From JAPOXR01 sp965116115 (GTDB lineage: Bacteria > Pseudomonadota > Alphaproteobacteria > Rhodobacterales > Rhodobacteraceae), in contig OZ220486.1 in NCBI GenBank assembly GCA_965116115.1, positions 558,001 through 622,000 of the forward strand: DNA of 64,000 bases, in the 5' to 3' direction. Below are positions 33,602 through 41,587 of the stretch, piece by piece. Each line of letters opens with the position of its first letter. Position 1 is the first letter of the stretch. The translations under genes were made by a program, and so were the position numbers. The notes beneath the pieces are model-generated. The model worked only from the letters and a program-made list of their open reading frames with translations. It made no database searches and was not told the origin of the DNA.

Positions 33602-36600
33602 GTCTGTCCGGCAGAGCATTGGAGGCGCTCAACGAACACTGGGCCATTGCCGCCATCGGGGCGGAAGAACTGGCGCGCGCAAGCGATCTCGTCCGCCAGC
33701 GTTTGGCGCGGCGGGCGGTTGGCAAGCAGATCAGTTTCTCGTTCGAGGAGAATTCGGAGGACGAACCGTTTCTGGAAAGGGTGGCGCTGGCATTTGAGCT
33801 GGCTGCCATCGAAGGCCTTGATGAGCTGAGCCGCCCGGCGGGCGAGAAACAGCGACTCCGGGATCAGGCTGTGGCCGCTTCGTTCCGTGCCTTCGGCGTC
33901 CGCAGGCTCCTTCCCGTCCCGCCTGAGACCCATGATCGCCTGTTCTTCGTGCTTCAACTTTCCGCGGCCGCCTATTGCGGTGATCGCTGGTCGGACCTGC
34001 GGCGTTGGTACCGGGAGCAGCAAGTGGCATTGAGGGCACCGAGTGTCTCGGACGTCGAATGGGACCGCAGGCTCCTGTACAGGCTGTTCGCTTGCTGGGT
34101 CCGGCTATTTCGTAAGGAGGGGTGGGACGACCTGGATCGGATCCGCGAGATCATCGCAGGGTTGCGCAACGACCAGAAGGTTTACGAGGAACGTCGTCTG
34201 CAAAATGGCTCGGAGGCGGCAGACCGGGCGATCGCCTTTCGGTTGGCGGCGCTTTACAACTGGGCAAAAGCGACGGAGACGCTGGCAGGGTACATGATCC
34301 AAGGCGGACCAAGCGATCCGTTCGGCACACTGGATAAGCACTTCGAAGCGGGAATTCGGGCGGCGGCCGCTTCAGGAGACGCGCAACACGAGGTGGTGCT
34401 CAGATGGCTGCACGCAACAGCGCGCATTATGGTAACGAATTCGCTGTGGTGGGCGACGCGAACAGTCAACTCGCGAACCACGGACTTCGTGCGCTCTCTA
34501 ACGCACCGGGAACACCGGGCGATGTTCGAACTATTGCCTCCACAGCGCGCGGCGTTGCTTGAGCAGGGGCTGCTCGACCAGGCGAAGACCGCGATCGTGA
34601 TCGACATGCCGACCTCGGGCGGCAAGACATTGCTGGCGCAGTTCCGCATCTTACAGGCTTTGAACCAGTTCCAGGGCGACTATGGATGGGTGGTTTATGT
34701 CGCGCCGACCCGTGCGCTGTCGGGACAGATCATGCGGCGCCTGCGCACGGACTTCGAGCCGATCGGCCTGCGAGTCGAGCAGTTGACTGCGGCCGTCGAG
34801 GTGGACGCGTTCGAGGAAGAGTTGCTTACCGACAGGGACAAGCCGTTCGACATTCTCGTCGCAACACCGGAAAAGCTGTCTCTGGTGATCCGCAACAGGA
34901 AAGTGGAGCGTCCTCTCGCTCTGGTCGTGATGGATGAAGCCCATAACCTTGAGTCAGAGGGTCGGGGCCTGCGGATCGAACTGTTGCTGGCGACAGTCAA
35001 GCGAGACTGTCCGCAGGCAAACTTCCTCCTGCTGATGCCCTACGTGGAGAAAGCGGAGTCGGTGGCGCGCTGGCTGGCACAAGACATCAATGCCGGCAAT
35101 GCGATCAGCCTGGGCACAGTTCCGTGGAAGCCCAACGAGCGGATAATTGGTCTCTACCGGGCTGTCGCAAATGACAGCGAACGCGGCGGCTGGCACCTTG
35201 ACTTCGAGACGCTGACCGCGACGGAAAAGGCCATGCCGCTTCACGGAACGCATCGCGTGGGAGGCGTGAAACCGATCAATGTGCCGAAGAGCCAGGTGCT
35301 TCAGAAGGGTGTGCAGAAGGGGCTTGGGCTTCAAACGGCGGCAATCGGGGCCGTGATGTCGGCGTGCGGCATGAGCGTTGCTGTGGCCAACAGAATTGCG
35401 ACGGTTTGGAAGATGGCTGGTGAAGCGGCGCGGAACCTTCCGAGGATGGACGAGGTTCCGTCCGACATCAGGCTGATTCAGGACTTTCTGCGCACCGAAA
35501 TCAGTGCTGAATTCCCGCTGATCGATATGCTCGAGCAGGGCATCGGCGTACATCATACCGGGCTGTCTGACGATGTCCGGGCACTCATGGAATGGCTTGC
35601 GGAGACAGGCAACCTTCGGATGCTTTGCGCGACGTCGACGATTGCGCAAGGCATTAACTTCCCGGTGTCGTCGGTCTTCCTGGCCTCGCGTTTTGTGCCG
35701 CAGAGCGCGAGTTCTGTGGAAATCGGGGCGAGGGAGTTCTGGAATCTTGCGGGTCGTGCGGGTCGCATTGATCACGACAGCGTAGGCGTGGTTGGGCTGT
35801 CCGAAGGGACTGATCGCGATGCGATGATAGAGTTTGTGAGGCGGAATACAGGCGCGCTGGTATCCCGTCTTGTGGTGCTTTTGGACGAACTCGCCGCCCA
35901 AGGCTCTTTGGCACAACTGTCGGAAGTGCTCTGGAAAGATCAGTGGGAGGATTTTCGCTGTTACATCGCCCATCTTTGGGCGGAGAAGAAGAATCTGGAC
36001 GCTGTGCTCGCCGACTCCGAGCAGCTTCTGAGGCAGACGTACGGATACACCTCGATGCGGAACGATCCGGAGCAAAGGCGAAAGGCAGATGCTCTCCTGG
36101 ATGCGACGCAGAGCTATGCGCGTAAACTCGCCGCCATGCCCGAAGGGATCGCGGAACTCGCGGATTCCACTGGATTCTCGCCGGAAGGGGTCCGGGCGGC
36201 AATGGGTGGCATCAGAAACTTGGAGAACGGACTCACCGCTGCTGACTGGGCGCCGGAGAGCCTCTTCGGCAACGGAGGCAGAATGGCGGATCTGTTCGGT
36301 GTCATGTTGAGGGTGCCGCAACTCAAGCAGGATTTGGTCGAACTGGGCGGAAGCGGTTTCGAACGGAGCAGGATCTCAGAGATCACCAACGACTGGGTGA
36401 ACGGAAAGAGTCTTGAAACGATCGCAGGCAAGTATTTCAGCCGCGAGCAAGATGACGAAGCGGGCACAGCCGCGCTGACGGACGCATGCAGAGCTATTTA
36501 TCGTACCATCGTCAACAGCGGGACTTGGGGTGTTTCGGCCCTCAGCCGAGTGTCGGGGATCGATTTCGAGACGCTCTCAGAAGCCGAAAAACGCCGGATC

Positions 36601-36876
36601 AATGTTCTTCCAGCCATGATTTATCACGGTGTAAGCAGCGAGGACGCGGTGCTCATGCGCATGAATTCCGCACCGCGCAGCGTGGCTAAGGCTCTGGGCA
36701 ATTTATACCGGGAGGTGAACGAAAAGGACGAACGCAGGTATTCGGTAGGAGAGGCGCGGCGCTTCCTGCAGGGACTTGGCGCCGATGACTGGGAAGGGGT
36801 GCGGCCCGAGCGCGCGGCGCTGTCAGGGACTGGATATAAGCGGGTTTGGGAAGTCCTTTCGGGCGAGGCAAGTTGA
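33598..36876 (+). CDS. Superfamily 2 DEAH helicase, HamB-like
   Basis: The 1092-residue protein has a helicase core after a helical N-terminal domain of about 320 residues. Walker A MPTSGGKTLLAQF has its PTSGGKT at residues 338-344, YVAPTRALSGQI is motif Ia, DEAH in VVMDEAHNLES is at 446-449, and motifs V and VI are ATSTIAQGINFPVSS and FWNLAGRAGRIDHD. GVHHTGLSDDVR is typical of Ski2/Hel308-like enzymes. A long helical C-terminal region follows. The GTG start (33598) overlaps the nuclease stop. The pair is the only intact multi-gene defence unit in this island; the helicase probably senses or unwinds DNA ends and controls the nuclease. Confidence 0.82.
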   Translation: MSLSGRALEALNEHWAIAAIGAEELARASDLVRQRLARRAVGKQISFSFEENSEDEPFLERVALAFELAAIEGLDELSRPAGEKQRLRDQAVAASFRAFGVRRLLPVPPETHDRLFFVLQLSAAAYCGDRWSDLRRWYREQQVALRAPSVSDVEWDRRLLYRLFACWVRLFRKEGWDDLDRIREIIAGLRNDQKVYEERRLQNGSEAADRAIAFRLAALYNWAKATETLAGYMIQGGPSDPFGTLDKHFEAGIRAAAASGDAQHEVVLRWLHATARIMVTNSLWWATRTVNSRTTDFVRSLTHREHRAMFELLPPQRAALLEQGLLDQAKTAIVIDMPTSGGKTLLAQFRILQALNQFQGDYGWVVYVAPTRALSGQIMRRLRTDFEPIGLRVEQLTAAVEVDAFEEELLTDRDKPFDILVATPEKLSLVIRNRKVERPLALVVMDEAHNLESEGRGLRIELLLATVKRDCPQANFLLLMPYVEKAESVARWLAQDINAGNAISLGTVPWKPNERIIGLYRAVANDSERGGWHLDFETLTATEKAMPLHGTHRVGGVKPINVPKSQVLQKGVQKGLGLQTAAIGAVMSACGMSVAVANRIATVWKMAGEAARNLPRMDEVPSDIRLIQDFLRTEISAEFPLIDMLEQGIGVHHTGLSDDVRALMEWLAETGNLRMLCATSTIAQGINFPVSSVFLASRFVPQSASSVEIGAREFWNLAGRAGRIDHDSVGVVGLSEGTDRDAMIEFVRRNTGALVSRLVVLLDELAAQGSLAQLSEVLWKDQWEDFRCYIAHLWAEKKNLDAVLADSEQLLRQTYGYTSMRNDPEQRRKADALLDATQSYARKLAAMPEGIAELADSTGFSPEGVRAAMGGIRNLENGLTAADWAPESLFGNGGRMADLFGVMLRVPQLKQDLVELGGSGFERSRISEITNDWVNGKSLETIAGKYFSREQDDEAGTAALTDACRAIYRTIVNSGTWGVSALSRVSGIDFETLSEAEKRRINVLPAMIYHGVSSEDAVLMRMNSAPRSVAKALGNLYREVNEKDERRYSVGEARRFLQGLGADDWEGVRPERAALSGTGYKRVWEVLSGEAS

Positions 36877-37205
36877 GAATGGACGCGTGCAAATCCCGCA
36901 CGGCGAGTTTAAAATATTGATTTATTGAGATTTTATCGTTTTCTCGTTGGCCTTTGACAGCGATTGGTGACAATCAAGGGCTCACGGGCCGGATTTTGTC
37001 ATGATCGCGCGATAACGGGGCGTTGTGCGAGACCGCTCCGCCAGAGGCGGGGCAGGATGCTGTGTCAACGCCACCGCTCGGGAGCGGTCCCATGCCAGTG
37101 TCGCAGCCTGCGCAGTCTTCCTCGCGCGCATCTCAGGCTTCCGCCTCAGCAGGCGCCGGCCTCTCCCGAGAGCCAAAAATCCGGCAGGCATGGCAGAAAT
37201 ACAAA
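36877..37205. other. Non-coding spacer after the helicase
   Basis: This 329-base stretch has an AT-rich part right after the helicase gene (TTTAAAATATTGATTTATTG) and a GC hairpin CCGCTC-GG-GAGCGG near 37074-37087, but no T run and no supported frame. Its final eight bases AATACAAA form the left target duplication of the miniature element. Confidence 0.45.
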
Positions 37206-37392
37206 GGGGATTATATATTTGACGGAAACCAGCCAGTGACTGACTATATTTGATGAGAAATCACGAAGTGGAGTCGGAAATGACACGGAAAGGACCGGGT
37301 AAGCGCAAAGGCATTTTCATCTTGGAGTTGGCCGACATCTTCCCCGATGAGTCCAGCGCAGCCGCGTGATTTCCGTCAAATATATAACCCCC
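37206..37392. mobile_element. 187-bp MITE derived from an IS1595-family element
   Basis: The 23-bp ends start GGGG and contain TTATATATTTGACGGAAA; they match as inverted copies at 22 of 23 positions (37206-37228 and 37370-37392). The 8-bp target duplication AATACAAA is perfect (37198-37205 and 37393-37400). Inside, a frame from about 37255 reads MTRKGPGKRKGIFILELADI and then FPDESSAAA, the N-terminus of an IS1595-family transposase, ending at a stop before the right end. Ends beginning GGG and 8-bp duplications are both known for IS1595. The element is thus an internally deleted, non-autonomous derivative that moved recently enough to keep its duplication. Confidence 0.86.
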
Positions 37393-37499
37393 AATACAAA
37401 ACCGGAATCAACTTCAACAACGCATGGGACGATGTCCAGTGAACCCGGTCTTCTTAAACAGCGGCAAATTGAAGGGCAGGGGGCTGTTGTCCTGTTTTC

Positions 37500-37895
37500 T
37501 TACGATAGCAGCTCAGTGCGGTTTTCGCTGGCAAGCGCTTTGTCGAATGTCGCGAGGGAATCGCATCCTGCGTCGGTCGCCGCGGCTAGGATCATCCTGT
37601 CGGAAAACCCTGAACCTCCCTGCGCGTAGCCTGCGAGCGCAAGGCATGCCCGGTCGCCGTCCTCAACGATCACTTCACTGCTGGAAATCAGCCCTTCAAT
37701 GGCCGGGACGATTTTCGCCCGCGACAGCTTGTAGGCACGTTCAAGCACCCAGACTAGTTCGACGATAACCTCACGGCAGATATAACCGGGTTCGCGCTCG
37801 CTGAGACCATCGATCAAATCAGTTGCCGCTTTTGCCTGCTCAGCATCGTCCTGGACGAGGTATCGGACGAGCACGTTAGTATCGAGACCGATCAC
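37500..37895 (-). CDS. VapC-type PIN ribonuclease toxin
   Basis: The 131-residue protein is a typical VapC: GLDTNVLVRYLVQDD at the N-terminus holds the first catalytic Asp, REVIVELVWVLERAY the Glu, and GGSGFSDRMILAAATDAGC the later Asp; LATFDKAL closes the site. VapC toxins cleave tRNA or rRNA. It overlaps the antitoxin gene by ATGA and is translated second. Confidence 0.9.
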   Translation of the reverse strand: MIGLDTNVLVRYLVQDDAEQAKAATDLIDGLSEREPGYICREVIVELVWVLERAYKLSRAKIVPAIEGLISSSEVIVEDGDRACLALAGYAQGGSGFSDRMILAAATDAGCDSLATFDKALASENRTELLS

Positions 37896-38128
37896 TCTCC
37901 GGCCCCTCGTGCAATCGCGGATTCCATCTCATCAAGCGAAACGGTTTTTTCACCTTTTAATGCAAGCGCGCCTTTCAGCCGTCGGACGGAGCCGATTTTC
38001 AGAATCCGCACTTCACCACCGGGCAACATAATATATCTGATCCGATCCCCTGCGCCTAAAAGCAACGCTTCCCGGACATCCTTGGGCAAGGTCGTCTGAC
38101 CTCTGCTGGTTACGGTTGACTCATGCAT
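37892..38128 (-). CDS. AbrB/MazE-type antitoxin paired with VapC
   Basis: The 78-residue protein has the swapped-hairpin AbrB DNA-binding motif STVTSRGQTTLPKDVREALL and GDRIRYIMLPGGEVRIL, followed by an acidic C-terminal helix (TVSLDEMESAIARGAGE) that would block the toxin. I start at ATG 38128; an ATG at 38146 in the same frame would add six residues. Family members repress their own promoter. The longer frame to 38260 runs through the end of the ArdC remnant and is not used. Confidence 0.85.
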   Translation of the reverse strand: MHESTVTSRGQTTLPKDVREALLLGAGDRIRYIMLPGGEVRILKIGSVRRLKGALALKGEKTVSLDEMESAIARGAGE

Positions 38129-38189
38129 CTTTGAATTTCTTCGCATGCCTTGCAGTATAAAATATAGTAAGGCGATATTCAATGCCGCC

Positions 38190-38790
38190 TTACCGCTTTC
38201 TACGCTTCGGCGGCCGCCTTGAAGATCATGTCCTGTTCGGATTTCAGAACCGACAGCCACCCTTTGATACAGGCCGCGATCTAGTCGAAATGCGGCCCGA
38301 CGCCAAGCTGAACCGCAAGGAAACGCGTGCCGATTGTCTTGATCGGTTCGTTAACAGCGTATTCGCCCCGGGTCGCATGGACCTTTTGCGTGTTCAGCCT
38401 CGTTGGCCCGGGTCGCATGGACCTTTTGCGTGTTCAGCCTCGTTGGCCCGTAGGCGGCATGGACGCATTCATGGGCCAAGGTGCCGTGGCAGCCCGATGC
38501 CTCAAAACAAGGTTGTGATCGGCGGCATGTGGATATGATCCTCCAGCGGGTCAAAATAGAGGTTGGGGAGCGGAGATGATCTCAAAATCGGATCGTGCAA
38601 ATGAAGCCGTGAAGCTCGGGATCGGCCTCGGTGCCGGGATCATGGGGCGGCTTGGGCCGGATACAGTATTCCTCCGGCAGTCTTTCGATCTGATCGGCAT
38701 TGAATATGTTGAACGCCTCGGCAAAGCGGAATTGCCGTTTGGAAGCGAAAAGCGGCTGAATCGGGATCTTCGCTGACGTGCGCGCAAATG
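38190..38790 (-). pseudogene. ArdC-like antirestriction protein remnant
   Basis: Minus-strand fragments in three frames follow the ArdC/DUF1738 order: FAEAFNIFNADQIERLPEEY (the VFN-x-x-Q-x-x-G-LP region), the metallopeptidase helix LAHECVHAAYG (HExxH), and the C-terminal IAACIKGWLSVLKSEQDMIF with FKAAAEA. A 40-bp tandem duplication (38367-38446) lies just after the zinc motif and shifts the frame. The N-terminal ssDNA-binding domain is absent. ArdC proteins travel on plasmids and conjugative elements, so this marks a former mobile island. Confidence 0.65.
38367..38446. repeat. Perfect 40-bp tandem duplication
   Basis: A 40-base unit beginning CCCGGGTCGCATGGACCTTT is present twice head to tail (38367-38406 and 38407-38446). 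Since 40 is not a multiple of three, the duplication breaks the ArdC-like frame. The perfect identity suggests a recent slippage event. Confidence 0.85.
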
Positions 38791-38916
38791 GCGCCGCGCG
38801 AAATATGCCTTCCAAGGTGCGCATCAGAGGCCGCGGCGGCGCGAAAGGCCGATCGGATCTGGCGCGGTGTCTTTGGTCATCGCGCGAAGCGCGTCCCCAG
38901 CGTTCCGGATCTGCCC

Positions 38917-39915
38917 CTAAAGGTCGTCGCCCTTCGTTATCCCCCCGATCAGGTTGTGCGACAGCAGATCGGCTGAAGAGCCGCTGACGGGTTGTACGTC
39001 TGTCTTCAGCGAATTGCGCCAACCGGCCGAACGAAGCGCGGCATCAATCGCGTCTGCTTTCGGAACCGCGCGGAAGCGCACGTCTTGGCCGATGGGGATC
39101 TGTGCCAGCCGGTCCAAGTCGGCCGAAATGACCGTTGCGATTTTCGGGTAGCCGCCGGTCGTCTGGCAGTCGCGCCCCAACACGATCGGATTGCCGTCGC
39201 CGGGCACCTGAATACTTCCAGGAACCACGCCTTCGGACACGATATCGTACCCCTTTACGGACCGAAGCGCAGGGCCGCCGAGGCGCAGGCCCATCCGGTC
39301 GGACCGCGGACTGATCCGGTAACGTGCCGAAAGGAGCCGGGACCAAGCCTCCCCGTCAAAGAAGTCGGCCTGCGGGCCCGGAATGATCCCGATCGCATCA
39401 CCGCTGTCGTATCCGATGCTGCCGGTGAAGAACAAAGGCGGATTTGCGGAACCGTCGACGCATGGCAGCCGGGCGCCCGGCGACAGCGCATCGCCGCCGA
39501 TCCCCGAGCGGTGATGGCAGGAACGGCTTCCGAGAACGGGCCTCGTCTGGACCCCGCCTGCGACGGCCAGATAGCTGTACATGCCATCGCGGGGCGGACC
39601 GACCGTGACGATGTCACCGTCAGCCGCCTGCACCGATGTGAGCTCGGGAATGGGCCGGCCGGACGCGGCAAGAGTCGTGCCGGGGCCGCAGGCTGCCACC
39701 AGAACCAAGCCGCCGACGACGCGGAACGACGCGCCCGACATCGGCAGTTCCACCGCCGCCGCCGCCGGCACGTTGCCCGCTAACGCGTTGGCCAGCGCCA
39801 GCGCCCGCCGGTCCATCGCCCCCGCGGTCGACACGCCGAACCGTCGATAGCCGTAGCGCCCGGCATCCTGAACCGACGCGCCGGGACCGCATCGCAGGAT
39901 CTCAAGCGCCGTCAT
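38917..39915 (-). CDS. pxpC: 5-oxoprolinase subunit PxpC (biotin-dependent carboxyltransferase-like)
   Basis: The 332-residue protein belongs to the KipA/PxpC family: ILRCGPGASVQDAGRYGYRRFGVSTAGAMD at the N-terminus, AGGVQTRPVLGSRSCH, SDRMGLRLGGPAL and GNPIVLGRDCQTTGGYPKIA. With PxpB it forms the second half of the ATP-dependent 5-oxoprolinase. ATG 39915 overlaps the pxpB stop by ATGA; the longer leader to 39975 is inside pxpB. The island insertion begins just beyond the 3' end of this gene. Confidence 0.93.
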   Translation of the reverse strand: MTALEILRCGPGASVQDAGRYGYRRFGVSTAGAMDRRALALANALAGNVPAAAAVELPMSGASFRVVGGLVLVAACGPGTTLAASGRPIPELTSVQAADGDIVTVGPPRDGMYSYLAVAGGVQTRPVLGSRSCHHRSGIGGDALSPGARLPCVDGSANPPLFFTGSIGYDSGDAIGIIPGPQADFFDGEAWSRLLSARYRISPRSDRMGLRLGGPALRSVKGYDIVSEGVVPGSIQVPGDGNPIVLGRDCQTTGGYPKIATVISADLDRLAQIPIGQDVRFRAVPKADAIDAALRSAGWRNSLKTDVQPVSGSSADLLSHNLIGGITKGDDL

Positions 39916-40649
39916 CTGTCGATCCGCTCCACAACCAATGCCCCGCGCGCCGCGTCCCGGTCGAGTTCTGACCATTCCCGCGCGGAAACCGGCCGAAACC
40001 TGATGCGGTCGCCGGGTTCGAAGAGAAACTCAGGCGTTCTCCCCGGCTGAAACGGGCGGGCCGGGGTGCGGCCGATGACATGCCATCCGCTTGGCCCTTC
40101 GAGGCTGCCGATTGCCGTTTGCTGTCCGCCGATCGAAATGGAAGATGCGGGGATGCAGGCGCGCGGCTCTGATCTGCGCGGCGTCAACAGGCGCTGGTCG
40201 AGCCCGGATAGATAGCTGAAACCGGGCAGAAAGCCTGCCATCGCCACAAGATACTCCGGAGCCGCGTGCGCCTCGATCAGGTTGCCGTCCGTCATGCCGG
40301 CATGGGCCGCCACGAATTTGAGATCAGTTCCGAAATCTCCGCCATAGGTCACAGGAACGACCCAAAGCCGCCCGGGAGGTCGGGCATCGCCTTGCATGGA
40401 CGCAAGCCGCCGGATCTCAGCCTCGATTTCGCTGACGTCAGCCGTAAGTGGATCGAAAAATACGGTCGTGGCGCGATAGGTCGGTACCGTTTCTATGACG
40501 CCGTCGAGACGGAGCTGATTCAAGGCGGCGTCGAATCCGTGGACACGGTCAATCAATTCGGAATCGATACGGTCACCGAATTCGACAGACAGGGCTGTAT
40601 CACCCAAATAGCGGATCGCCGGCTCATTGGCATTGCGGTCATTCTGCAT
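39912..40649 (-). CDS. pxpB: 5-oxoprolinase subunit PxpB (KipI/allophanate hydrolase subunit 1-like)
   Basis: The 245-residue protein has the AHS1/KipI pattern: IRYLGDTALSVEFGDRID, VPVTYGGDFGTDLKFVA, FLPGFSYLSGLDQRLLTPRR, and SISIGGQQTAIGSLEGPSGWHVIGRTP. ATG 40649 is favoured because GAGGAA stands nine bases upstream; TTG 40664 overlapping the previous stop is the alternative. It is followed by pxpC with an ATGA overlap. Upstream lie the hydroxyacid dehydrogenase, M20 hydrolase and GntR regulator of the same operon. Confidence 0.92.
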   Translation of the reverse strand: MQNDRNANEPAIRYLGDTALSVEFGDRIDSELIDRVHGFDAALNQLRLDGVIETVPTYRATTVFFDPLTADVSEIEAEIRRLASMQGDARPPGRLWVVPVTYGGDFGTDLKFVAAHAGMTDGNLIEAHAAPEYLVAMAGFLPGFSYLSGLDQRLLTPRRSEPRACIPASSISIGGQQTAIGSLEGPSGWHVIGRTPARPFQPGRTPEFLFEPGDRIRFRPVSAREWSELDRDAARGALVVERIDR

Positions 40650-40660
40650 GCCATTGTTCC

Positions 40661-41587
40661 TCAACCGGGCGAAGCTGTCCCCAGGAACTCAATGACCTTG
40701 CGGGCCGCTTCGCGCGCCGTCCGCTCCAGCGCCTCGGCGCCGGAGCCGCCCATGTGAGGGGTCAGAATGAGATCGGGGCAGTCCATAAGCGGGCTGTCAT
40801 GCGGCAACGGCTCGCTGGAAAAGACGTCCAGCCCTGCCGCCGCGATGCGGCCCCCGCGCAGGGCCCCCGCAAGGGCCGCTTCGTCGATCAGCGCGCCGCG
40901 GGCGGTGTTGATCAGGATGGCGTCCGTGCGAAGACGCGACAGCAGTTCCTTGTCCAGAACAGGAGTGTTGTCCGGCAAACCGTGCAGCGAAACGACGTGA
41001 GCGGTCGCAAGCAGGTCTTCAAGGCTTGAAGCGCGCAGAACACCGTCTGCGGCGAGGTCAGCGTCGCTGGCATGTTTCGATCGGGCCATGACGGTCATGC
41101 CCAGCCCCTTGGCGAGCGGCGTCAACTTCCGCGCCACATGGCCATAGCCGACCAGACCGAGGCGGAGCCCGGACAGCTCGCGCGGGCGGCTTCGTTCCCG
41201 GAACGCCCAGTCACCGGCACGAACGGAATGATCAGCGGCTGGAATTCCTCGGGCGCAGGCCAACATCAGCGCCAGCGTGTGTTCGGCGACAGATTGCGCA
41301 TTCGATCCGGGCGTGCTGATCACCCGGATGCCGCGCCGCGCGGCGGCGGTCTTGTCGATGCTGTCCGTACCTGTCCCGTGGCTGGCGATGATCGCCAGAT
41401 TCGGCGTCATCCGCATGGCTTCGTCGGAAAACCCGCTGTTGCGGGTGATCACCGCTCTGGCAGTCTCCAGATGGGGTTTGAGGAGTGTCAGGTCCGGTGA
41501 CGGGGCTTCGAAGACTGAGAGTCCGGCATCTTTCAGCAGTTCCACGCCACAGCGGGCAATAGGCTGCATGATGACGCAGTCAGTCAT
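40661..41587 (-). CDS. D-2-hydroxyacid dehydrogenase (NAD-dependent)
   Basis: The 308-residue enzyme reduces or oxidises 2-keto/2-hydroxy acids. It has the NAD-binding Rossmann motif GLRLGLVGYGHVARKL (about residues 142-157). The catalytic Arg is in NTARGALIDEAAL, the Glu in DVFSSEPLP, and the His in LILTPHMGGSG. It begins within the last eight bases of the M20 gene. Its role could be to handle a keto acid released from the imported amide compound. Confidence 0.9.
   Translation of the reverse strand: MTDCVIMQPIARCGVELLKDAGLSVFEAPSPDLTLLKPHLETARAVITRNSGFSDEAMRMTPNLAIIASHGTGTDSIDKTAAARRGIRVISTPGSNAQSVAEHTLALMLACARGIPAADHSVRAGDWAFRERSRPRELSGLRLGLVGYGHVARKLTPLAKGLGMTVMARSKHASDADLAADGVLRASSLEDLLATAHVVSLHGLPDNTPVLDKELLSRLRTDAILINTARGALIDEAALAGALRGGRIAAAGLDVFSSEPLPHDSPLMDCPDLILTPHMGGSGAEALERTAREAARKVIEFLGTASPG

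Noticed and set aside
34954..36321. 455-residue minus-strand frame inside the helicase gene
   Set aside because: The plus-strand helicase has conserved motifs across this whole stretch. The antisense frame has none.
32804..36876. Assignment of the nuclease-helicase pair to AbpA/AbpB
   Set aside because: The protein sizes as I remember them (about 540 and 730 residues) do not fit 265 and 1092. A Hachiman-like pair fits size and order better.
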